Below are positions 32,806 to 42,123 of a stretch of DNA of 64,000 nt, piece after piece (the first letter of the stretch is position 1; each line of letters opens with the position of its first letter). This DNA is from Multifurca ochricompacta (Eukaryota > Basidiomycota > Agaricomycetes > Russulales > Russulaceae). Location: NCBI GenBank assembly GCA_022496185.1, contig WTXG01000056.1, positions 124,001 through 188,000 on the forward strand, written 5' to 3'. Below the pieces are notes generated by a model. That model saw only the letters and a list, made by a program, of their open reading frames with translations, was not told where the DNA came from and did not search any database. Both the position numbers and the translations under genes were made by a program.

Positions 32806-34931
32806 ATGACACCACGCATTCCGTGGGTCAACCGTATCATTTGGCGCGCTAGAGAGCGTGTCCAACAACTTCAAAGGAGAGGAAGACACATTTTGACACC
32901 GCTGCTTCCTATTCAGGAGCAGCCATATCAGGAAATTCAGGGACAACAGGATCTGGAGAACATTTCCAGAGAAGACCCTGATTTCCCCTTCACTTTCAAC
33001 AACCTTCCAACCCCCTTCGACCCCACTTATCATTACTGTTGGGATAACACCCAAGAAGAACATTTTGCCACACCCGCCTCTTCTACCATAGAAGGATCAG
33101 AAGGCGCTCTCTCCACTTCCCCTACTCTCCACGAAGCCAACAACATCATTGAAGAAAGCTTCGAGGACAAATGGGACATCTATATTTACCGCGACAGACT
33201 GGTGCACAACTGGTTAGACGAAATAACTGAGCGTTTACACCACCACCTGTCTGCCGAGGCCGAGCTTAGAGAGCTTTTTGGCAACTGGTATCTCCCTGGT
33301 ACTGAAGTAATGGTCACAGACCTCGTTGCACATGCTGCTGATTGGGAAGAAGAAGAAGAACCCAAGTCAGAATTAGAATATCTGACTGATTGAACGGTGG
33401 CTTCTAGAAGTTCTAGAACACCCAACCCTCCATACTCTCGCTCCGCTAGACCCTCTCGACTACCTAGCCGGGCACCGTTGCCTATAGAAAATCTAATCTC
33501 CCCTGCAATTGAGGCAGAATTAGAAGAACAACAGTTTATCAGGAACTTAGCTTCCCAGTTATCTGACGAATTACTCCATCAGGCTGGTGTCCCTGATATT
33601 ACTTCTTCTACTTCCACTCCTACCGATTCCAGCACTCCTACTCGTCGCAACACTCCTCCAGCCAGACAAAATAGTCCCACTAGTCCTATGGCTAGCACCA
33701 CTCCCACTACCGGGCCCAGTGGACCCAGTACCAATCCCCCACCGCCAGTGCAGACCCCGCTTACAATGACACCGGCAGAGCTTCGTAATATGATGGGTGC
33801 CATGATGGCCGCCATCACACAGCTCTCTGTGGACATCCAAGTAGTGGTCCAGCAACTTGGACAGCCAACTCCCCCCAGACAGTCGGCTCTGGAAAAGATT
33901 CCTCCGTTGCTTGACCTGCTTCCTGGGATGGAAAGGGAAACTTGGCTGATGCCAGGCATTTTCTGGCTGCATTCCATAATTGGGGATGGAACCAAAAGTG
34001 GAATTTGAATGACTATGACCCCACGACAACCAACTGGTCCAAGAGGGATGCAGATTGGATCCTGGCGGTCCTAAATTTAATGACTGGAGACGCACGAATG
34101 TGGGCTCTGCCGCATTTGGAGCAATTAAAAAATGGAGTTATTCCCTTCTCAGCAAATTGGGGTAACTTTGAACAGGCATTCACTTCGCGGTTCATACTGC
34201 ATGACATTGGAGAAGCAGCGCAGTCAGCGCTGAAGAAAATCCAACAAGGATGCCACAGCATGGCAGAATACAAAGCTCGTTTTGATGAGCATTCACCTCA
34301 AACCGGATGGTTGGACCGTGACCTTTTTGATCGGTTCTATGATGGCCTTTCCGGCAGAATCAAAGACACCTTGGCCATTATGCCGGTGCAACCCACAGAT
34401 ATGCAGACACTCTTTACATCTGCTCAGCTAATCGATCAAAGAATACGCAGAAGAGAAGCAGAAAAGAAGGGAGAAACTCTCCCTGAACCAACCCAGCACT
34501 GAAAAGACCCCAATGCTATGGAGATCGATGCCTCCAAACAGCAACAAACAGGGTCTGGGAAGAAAAGCTTTTATGATTACAAAGCTGCCTTCAAAGGAAA
34601 GTGCATGGGATGTGGAAGCAGTGCCCATACTTGGGCAAATGGCAACCACAAAGAGCAAATCTGCAATCACTGTGGAAAGAAAGGGCATATTGCCACAGGT
34701 TGCTACCAAAAATGGGCTGGAAAGCCCAAAGCAGTAAAAGTCGCTGGCTCTGACAGTCAGGCATCTGCAGCTCCTCAAGCTGCTGCAGCAAGCACCCAGC
34801 CCACCCAGGCTGCTAATGCTAGCTTGACCTCCAAAAAGGGTAATGCGCCTGCCAATAGCGACAACTCAGGGCTCCTGAAGCAGGTGGCCGACCTCAAGGC
34901 CCAAATCGAAGCTCTGAAGGCAAGTTTTTAG
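32806..34931 (+). pseudogene. Gypsy-2 gag region
   Basis: ATG 32806 opens 195 codons (MTPRIPWVNRIIWRARERVQ) to TGA at 33391. The same frame continues with VASRSSRTPNPPYS, a Pro/Ser/Thr-rich segment and MTPAELRNMMGAMMAAITQ. A one-base break near 33923 switches to the gag core (DARHFLAAFHNWGWNQKW, FEQAFTSRFILHDIGEAA, MAEYKARFDEHSPQTGW). TGA at 34500 (arginine expected) is followed in frame by DPNAMEIDASKQQQ and the zinc knuckle CNHCGKKGHIATGC. Gag ends AGT TTT TAG at 34923-34931. Whether the 33391 TGA is a true end of a first ORF or a mutated CGA is open. Confidence 0.8.
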
Positions 34932-34933
34932 TG
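34923..34933 (+). promoter_or_regulatory. Candidate -1 frameshift site at gypsy-2 gag end
   Basis: Gag ends AGT TTT TAG. Slipping one base back on TTT gives TTT TTA GTG GCT TCT, which is open into the pol frame at 34931. The five-T run is 34925-34929. Confidence 0.55.
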
Positions 34934-37900
34934 GCTTCTTCGGATGTAGCTGCAACCGAAGAAGCGGATATATGTGCTGTTTCTGAGACTGACTCGGATG
35001 ACTCAATTGTATTTACATCTGCTTGTGAGATGAACAATAGTATTAGTGCTTCCTCTCATGTCCGTAGTAGGGTTCACTTCTTGCTTGATAAAATTGAAAA
35101 AGAAGAAAAAATTGATTCCTGCACGTTACCAGTTATCAATAAATATGATCAGCATTTCCATATTTACGTCACTCTTGAAGGACGAAACAAAAGCACCACT
35201 GTAGCGGCTATGATAGATTCAGGAGCAACAGCCATGTTCCTGGACTATAAGTTCGCCACCCAAAAGAAGATGCTTCTAGAACCATTAGAAACCTCAATTC
35301 GAGTACACAATATTGACGGCAGTCATAATGTAGCCAGAGATATCACCCACACAGTTACCCTTTTAGTCACTATAGGGTCAAGGGTAGAAAAACACTGATT
35401 CCTGGTCACAAGTCTAGGACCAGAGAAGGTCATACTCGGACTTCCATGGTTAAAATATAGCAATCCTTCTATCAACTGGGAAAGGGGCGAAGTCACCCTG
35501 CAAGACTCCATTGAGAAAGACATCCTCATGGAGGACGAAAGTGACTGGTTTGCAGGAGTAGAACAAATATCGGCAAACAGATTAGAACACCAACAATTTG
35601 TAAAAGACGGGGTCTTGGACTGTACCACCGACGAGTTATGGTGTTGTGCAGGCTTCACCTATTCGCAAGAAGCCTATGCAAAAGATTACCTAACTTGTAC
35701 GGAAGGAAAATCTTTTGAAGATTTGGTACCTCCACCATATAGAGACTTTGCATGGGTCTTCTCAGAAGAAGAATCCCAAAGACTCCCTCAGCACCAACCA
35801 TGGGACCATACCATAGACATTGTGCCTGGGTCAAAGACCCAATGGAAAGCCAAAGTCTATCCCATGTCACCAAATGAGCAAGTAGAACTGGACAAGTTTC
35901 TGGAAGAGCATCTCCAGAAAGGGTATATCGTGCCATCTAAATCTCCAATGGCAGTACCTGTATTCTTCATAAAGAAAAAGGATGGGAAAATCTGTCTCAT
36001 CCAAGACTACAGACCTTTAAACGATATTACTGTCAAAAATAAATACCCACTTCCACTTGCAGTCAACATTATCAATCGACTTAAGGGTGCAAAGATCTTT
36101 ACCAAAATGGATGTACGATGGGGATATCATAACATCCAGATAAAGGAAGGAGACGAATACAAGGCGGCGTTTTCCACCAACTGCAGTCTCTTCGAGCCAC
36201 GTGTAATGTATTTTGGATTAACAAATAGCCCCGCCACCTTCCAAGGATTCATGAATTCCATCTTCTCTGACATGATCGCAAAAGGGAAGTCGCTGTATAC
36301 ATGGACAACATCTTAGTCTTCTCACCGAATATAGAGAAACATAGAAAAGATGTCAGAGAAGTCCTAAAGCGACTAGAAGAGTACAACCTCTTCTTGAAAC
36401 CCCAGAAGTGCAACTTTGATAAAGATCACATGGAGTACCTTGGACTTATTATATCTGAGGGACAAGTCAGGATGGACCCTGGGAAGGTCCAGGTGGTCAA
36501 AGACTGGCAAACGCCAAAAACCCTAAAAGAAGTTCACGCCTTTATTGGCTTCGCCAATTTTTATAGACACTTTATACAAGGGTTCTCAATTATCGCCAGA
36601 CCACTTCATGACCTGACAAAGAAAAATCAACCCTGGCAGTGGGAAAGACCACAGCAAGAGGCTTTCGACGCCTTAAAGAGGAGATTCACTCAGATGCCTA
36701 TCTTGGCAATCTACGATCCTGATCTCCCAACCCAGGTTGAAACAGATGCTTTGGGATTTGCCACTGGAGGCATATTATCCCAAAAACACACTGATGGCCT
36801 TTGGCACCCTATCGCCTTCCGATCGCAGTCAATGTCGGAAGCAGAAAGAAATTATGAGATATACGATAGGGAAATGCTCAGCATAATCCGTGCCCTAGAA
36901 GACTGGCGCCACTTCTTGGAAGGGCTTCTCCAGTTCAAGATAGTAACGGATCACAAGAATATTGAATGGTGGAGATCCATGCGAGACCTCACCAGATGTC
37001 AAGCACAATGGGCTCTCTACCTGAGCAGATTCAATTTCACGATCCAATACAAAAAGGGGCACCTTATGCAAGCAGACACCTTAAGCTGATTTTCGGCGGA
37101 CCAGGTGTTAGACAATGAGGACAACAAACAAGTCCAGGTCCTCAAGCCGGAACAATTTCTTAGTGTGGCACGGGCACATTATCACCCACAGAGTTCTCCC
37201 CTTACAGAATGCATTAAAAAGGCAGGAAGCAGGGAAGCAGAAGTCATAGAAGGATTAAAAACCCTTACCAAGACTGCTCCCAGTGCCTTAAAAGATGGCA
37301 TCAACCTTTGGGAGGAAGAAGATGGCCTGGTCTACTACAAAGGGAAACTTTATGTACCCAATGTACCAGATCTCCGAAAAGATATTATTCGGGATTGTCA
37401 CGATTCGGTTACAGCCAGTCACCCTGGTAAAAACGGGACCATCAAGTTGGTATCACGCTATTATTGGTGGCCTAGAATGGCACAATATATTACATGCTAT
37501 GTCAAAGGATGCGACCGATGTCAGCGATATCGGATGGATAAGCACCCAGTCACCCCTCTGCAACCACTGGAAGTCCCAGAAGGACCCTGGCAAATGATCG
37601 GAGTAGATCTGATTACAGGGCTACCTTCTTCTTTTGGGAAAGATGCAATCCTTACTATAGTGGATCATTACACCAAACAAGTGCATCTCTTCCCAGTCAC
37701 AAGTGGTATTACAGCAGATGGCATGGGAAAAATATACTTCGACCATGTATTCCCTCTGCATGGGATCCCCAAAAGCATTGTCAGTGACAGGGGTCCCCAG
37801 TTTGCAGCAAGGACCATGCGCGCCACCTTGAAGTGTTTAGGGGTGAACAGTAGTCTCACCACAGCCTATCATCCACAGGCCAATGGTATGACAGAGCGTA

Positions 37901-38721
37901 AAAATCAAGAAATAGAACAATATTTATGACTCTTCATTGGCAAAAGACAGGATGACTGGATCGAACTACTCCCCATGGCGGAGTTCGTATTAAACATGAG
38001 GAAGTCCTCAGCAACGGATCATACCCCATTTGAATTACTCTATGGGTATACCCCGGACTTCACTATCCCCATGGGACGTGCCACTGGCATCCCCAGCCTA
38101 GACCAATGCCTACAACAGTTACGTCTTGCCCGACACGATGCAGAGGCAGCTATGAGGCTTAGCAAGACACGTATGACTTGTGATCTAGCTCAATCAGGGC
38201 ACAATTTCCCAAAGGAGGGAGATTATGTCTGGTTGCAGTCCAAAAACATTAAAATCCACCAGCAATCCCAGAAGCTTGGTCCAAAGCAGTTAGGACCTTT
38301 CAAAGTTCTGAAGAAACTTAGCAACCTGGATTACAAGTTGGACTTGCCTCCAGCACTGAAAGTCCACAACATATTCCATGTGGACCGCCTTAGTCTATAC
38401 AAAGGCAACGACGTTAACGGGCTGATGCCCACACCACCAGACCCCATTACCATAGATGGTGAAGAAGAGTATGAAGTGGACCATATCAGAGATAGCAAAA
38501 TGTTTGGTTGCACACTCAAGTTCCTTATCCAATGGAAGGGTTACAGAGAAGGCGAAGATATGTGGGAACCGGAACGGAATCTAACCCATGCACAGGACTC
38601 CATTCAGAAGTTCTACCAACAGAACCCAGGAGCCCCCAGGAAGATTACCGCAATCCACTTTGCCACTGCCCCTTGGCAGCCCACACAACTCCATTCGGCT
38701 TACGAGGACGTTACGCCCTAG
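34931..38721 (+). pseudogene. Gypsy-2 pol (PR-RT-RH-IN-chromodomain), broken
   Basis: Protease MIDSGATAMFLDY; after TGA 35396 FLVTSLGPEKVILGLPWL; RT KKKDGKICLIQDYRPLNDIT, MDVRWGYHNIQI and FGLTNSPATFQGFMNSIF. A one-base loss near 36288 is followed by YMDNILVF, where the second catalytic Asp is Asn. RNase H: VETDALGFATGGILSQ, REMLSIIRALEDW. TGA 37087 follows QADTLS. Integrase zinc site HDSVTASHPGKNG, KGCDRCQRYRM; core IGVDLITGLPSS, IVSDRGPQFAAR, NGMTERKNQEIEQYL; TGA 37927. C-terminal SH3-like segment LQSKNIKIHQQSQKLGPKQ and chromodomain EYEVDHIRDSKM with FLIQWKGYREGEDMWEPE, ending at 38721. Compared with gypsy-1 it lacks the zinc-knuckle tail. Confidence 0.93.
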
Positions 38722-38732
38722 GAGGGGGGTAA

Positions 38733-39638
38733 TGTCACAGCTCTACCTTATTTTTCCTTTTATTTTTCCTTTTTGGATCACATGACCGTGGGAAGATTAC
38801 CCAGCAGCCTCAACACGTGATCATGGGAATATAGTTGTGACATGGATCATGTGACCAAGTCACATGTAATAGTCACATGCTGCTTAGTCAGCACAAGAGC
38901 CACTCAACAATAACAAGTCGATTCTCTATTGTGTTTACCACAATAGGCCAAGCCCCACAGTCTAGATGGTTCTAGACCAAGTGGAGCTGTTATCAAGATA
39001 AGAGGAGTCCAGCCTAGAAGGTTCTAGGTAAGTGGAGCTCTAGATAAGGGCCCAGGTTGGGCCATGGCCAATTTTAGCACAGAATCACATGTATCAGTAG
39101 ATAGACGTGTTCCAGACCTAAGGGCTAGACTACATATCAGTTATCTACTCCACAATGACATCATTATGACATCACATTGTGGAGCATGATCAGTCAGCAG
39201 AGTAAAGCAGCTTACGAATCACAAAGATAAGGCTCAGTCAGCAATACAGCTGACTGATACTTGCTGATTCTTGCTTACACTTACTGCTTACTTCGTTACA
39301 CTGAGAAATGTATATAAGACCCCCTGTAACAGCCTGTAGCCCCCATCTTGTCCTCTTGGGGCTGCAGGTGAGTAACTGTCTACATGAGTTTGATACATAG
39401 TGCTAATGATATCCTGCCTCCCTGTGTGACTTGATCCTTTGGATCTTGTCCTCTTGGGGCTGCAGCTTCTTCCAGTTTCAGAACGCCATCATTGTGGTTG
39501 AATAAACCACAGTGGGTGACACAGTTCCTGGTCATTGCTTAACGTGTGACGTTTGCCTCCGCGGTACGCCCAACGACTTAGGTCGACATTCTCTTTGCCC
39601 TTTTTGTTCAAAGTGTACACGGAGCTTCACCCATTACA
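38733..39638 (+). repeat. Gypsy-2 3' LTR
   Basis: 906 bp, same length as the 5' LTR, with only a few substitutions visible. Confidence 0.96.
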
Positions 39639-39647
39639 ATTAGGTTG

Positions 39648-40135
39648 TTTTTTTTTGAAATCAATTTTATTTGCACTTCAGGGCCTTGCCCAAATTGCAC
39701 AGCTACTACCAGTACATAGTAACTACTGTTGTGAACATGAGAGAAGGGTGGGAACCACCATGTGCAAAACCTCTTGGTAGGGGGGAACAAGGGAGACAGT
39801 GTGTAATAGAGAAGGAATGGAGAGGGGAAGAGAGCCTGTGTGTTGGAGAAGAAAGTGAACTTACCCATACTACCTAATATCACCAACTCAGACTCTTAAT
39901 CCAGCTTGCAAGGTCATCTTGCCAAAGGAGGCCTTGTGAAGGCCCACATGTCCTGGAAAAAGGTGAGCAAATCCTCAATGTAAGGTTTGCAAGTGAAGAG
40001 TATGTGCCATGGAGGTGGGTCAAGTTCCAGAGTCCAGTCAGGCAGGAATTGGAGATCCTGTCGACAGTCGGAGTAGAGGGGGTGGAAGAGTGCATGAGGG
40101 GGGTGAGGTCGTCGCGTGAGCAGAGCCAGTCTTTC
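39648..40135 (-). mobile_element. 5'-truncated LINE fragment
   Basis: On the minus strand it ends GCAAATAAAATTGATTTC followed by poly-A, and is flanked by 9-bp TSDs ATTAGGTTG (39639-39647 and 40136-40144). A frame on that strand carries TCKPYIEDLLTFFQDMWAF, similar to HKHHVESLLGFLQDTWAF in the copy at 45855-47523. This looks like the C-terminal end of a LINE ORF2. Confidence 0.7.
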
Positions 40136-40158
40136 ATTAGGTTGAAAATGTTTGTCTA

Positions 40159-40257
40159 TATGTCACATGACTTTGATTTGTAATGATTTTTTTGTTGATC
40201 AATGATAACTTTCCTTTTTAAAATAAATATTATTACAAATCACAGTTGTGTGACATG
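40159..40257. repeat. Short palindromic segment in the right MULE arm
   Basis: TGTCACATGACTTTGATTTG at the left and the near-complement ending CAGTTGTGTGACATG at the right form imperfect inverted repeats of about 27 bp. It may be a small MITE or part of the MULE arm. Confidence 0.35.
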
Positions 40258-40500
40258 ATTACCGCTTTAGGGATGTCAGCAGTGGGGGAGAGTTGGGTAC
40301 TGGTATCTTGGTTCAACAGAAATTGCCATTGTTTACTTTACATCATGTGTCGAACCGCTATCCCGGAATCTCTGTACCGCTATCTTGGTTCAACAATATT
40401 TGCTATTGTTTACTTTACATCACATGATTCGGCACAACATGCTGGGTGAATTGCATCCAGTGAGGTGGTGGGGGGAGACGCGACTGGCATGTGTCACAGT

Positions 40501-40680
40501 TAGGGCCTAGCACGAGTGCACTCGCGAGTAACCCGGATCCGAACTCGCGGGTATTTAGATAAGAAAATGTCATACTCGGATCCGCGCGAGTATGTTCCCA
40601 CGGATCACCCGGAGCCGCGAGTCCTATACTCGCGCGGATCCGAGTACTCGCGGGTTTACTCGTACTCTCTTACTCCTTTT
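40501..40680. repeat. hAT-2 left subterminal repeats
   Basis: Repeated ACTCGCG, GGATCCG, GATCACCCGG and CGAGTA motifs in both orientations, matched at 47610-47793. Confidence 0.75.
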
Positions 40681-40839
40681 TTCCACTCTGGGCCTCCACT
40701 TTCTCTCAGATAGCAGACGATGACTTTCTGGCTCTTCTTCAGAGGCAGTTCAACCTAGTAATGCCTATAGAATGTCCATGACAATGGTGATCCTTCAAAG
40801 ACAGTTTATTGGCTCTGGTCCCTCCCCTGCTATTGAGTT

Positions 40840-41975
40840 ATAACAGCTGCCCCGGCCCTCCTATCACCAACGACCTCGTTTCTCTTTCCATCAGTCAACA
40901 AACAACATCAATGAGCAAGAATGTCACAAACTCAAGTGCAGGGTTAAGGATGCTTTGGAGGATGGGAATGGCCTCATATAGGTACGTCTTCGTTTGCATC
41001 CCTTTCACACAGCTGCCCCGGCCCTCCTATCACCGACGAACTCCTCTCTACCTCTCGTTGTCATTCAACAAACAACATCAATGAGCAAGAACATCATAAG
41101 CTCAAGCAGCTCAAGCACAAGGTTAACAACAACACTTTGGAGGATGGGAATGGCCATCACTTAGGTACGTCTTCGTTTCACACAGCCGCCCCACCCTTCC
41201 TATCACTCACTAACGACATCTTTCTTTCGTTTGTCAGTCAACAAGCAACATCAATGAGCGAGAATGTCACGAGTTCAGGTGCAGGGTCAACGCCAACGCT
41301 TTGGAGGATGGGAATGGCCATCACTTAGGTACGTCCCCGTTTCACACAGCTGCCCCACCCGTCCTATCACTAACGACGTCTTTCTTTTGTCTGTCGGTCA
41401 ACAAGCAACGTCAATGAGCAAGAACGTCACGGGCTCAAGTGCAGGGTCAATGCCAACGCTTTGGAGGATGGGAATGGCCATCACTTAGGTACGTCCCCGT
41501 TTCACACAGCTGCCCACCCTTCCTATCACTAACGACGTCTTTCTTTCGTCTGTCGGTCAACAAGCAACGTCAATGAGCGAGAATGTCACGAGTTCAGGTG
41601 CAGGGTCAACGCCAACGCTTTGGAGGATGGGAATGGCCATCACTTAGGTACGTCCCTGTTTCACACAGCTGCCCCACCCGTCCTATCACTAACGACGTCT
41701 TTCTTTTGTCTGTCGGTCAACAAGCAACGTCAATGAGCAAGAACGTCACGGGCTCAAGTGCAGGGTCAATGCCAACGCTTTGGAGGATGGGAATGGCCAT
41801 CACTTAGGTACGTCCCCGTTTCACACAGCTGCCCACCCTTCCTATCACTAACGACGTCTTTCTTTCGTCTGTCGGTCAACAAGCAACGTCAATGAGCGAG
41901 AACGTCACGGGCTCAAGTGCAGGGTCAACGCCAACGCTTTGGAGGATGGGAATGGCCATCACATGGGTACGTCTT
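40840..41975 (+). repeat. Tandem array of about 160-bp units with splice-like signals
   Basis: Seven units with period 159-164 bp (the first spacing is 182). Each has a conserved 83-nt segment ending TTGGAGGATGGGAATGGCC, then AG|GTACGT (GT at 40982, 41163, 41329, 41489, 41648, 41808, 41967). A pyrimidine-rich spacer with ATCACTAACGAC and a TCAACAAG end follow. Units 41264-41488 and 41583-41807 are almost identical with an offset of 319 bp, so there is a two-unit higher-order repeat. The 83-nt segment is not a multiple of three. Confidence 0.9.
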
Positions 41976-42123
41976 CCTTCGAATCTATTTCATGCAGTTG
42001 CTGAGGCTTTCCTCAGCTAAAAAGTGTCTTATCAAAATTCTGTGGGTGATCCTTCTCAGGTGCCATCCAACACTCTTGCGTTACATTCAAGTGCGACTAT
42101 ATAAACTTTACAATATTCTGTAA

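Larger units (their letters stand above)
31273..39638 (+). mobile_element. Gypsy-2: chromovirus-type Ty3/gypsy element, decayed, plus strand
   Basis: 8366 bp with 906-bp LTRs at both ends and TSDs ATTAG (31268-31272 and 39639-39643). The polypurine tract GGAGGGGGGTAA (38721-38732) abuts the 3' LTR. Gag and pol are recognisable to the chromodomain, but TGA codons at 34500, 35396, 37087 and 37927, frame breaks near 33923 and 36288, and a mutated RT catalytic site make it dead. The target ATTAG is part of the longer TSD of the adjacent LINE fragment. Confidence 0.96.
30694..40461. mobile_element. MULE-like foldback element with long inverted arms, about 0.84 kb plus insertions
   Basis: The arms (about 30694-30955 and 40200-40461) are inverted and nearly identical over about 260 bp, beginning ACTGGATGCAATTCACCC at each end. 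Identical 10-bp TSDs GAGGTGGTGG lie at 30684-30693 and 40462-40471. Long TIRs with a 9-10 bp TSD are typical of Mutator-like elements. Each arm contains a direct repeat of about 66 bp (GTGATGTAAAGTAAACAAT...AACCAAGATA). The core holds no transposase, only a small frame near 31078-31250. Gypsy-2 and LINE fragments are inserted in the core. Confidence 0.8.

Noticed and set aside
32806..33393. A separate envelope-like or accessory gene before gypsy-2 gag
   Set aside because: There is no signal peptide or membrane helix. It lies in the same frame as the following gag N-terminus, separated only by a TGA that may be a mutated CGA.
34500..37929. In-frame TGA codons read as a recoded amino acid
   Set aside because: Copia-1 and both hAT transposases use normal stops, TGA ends other frames, and the same elements also carry frame breaks and a mutated active site. 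Decay by C-to-T change is simpler.
40840..41975. CRISPR-like array
   Set aside because: The units are about 160 bp, diverged throughout and inside a eukaryotic hAT transposon. There are no short identical repeats with unique spacers.
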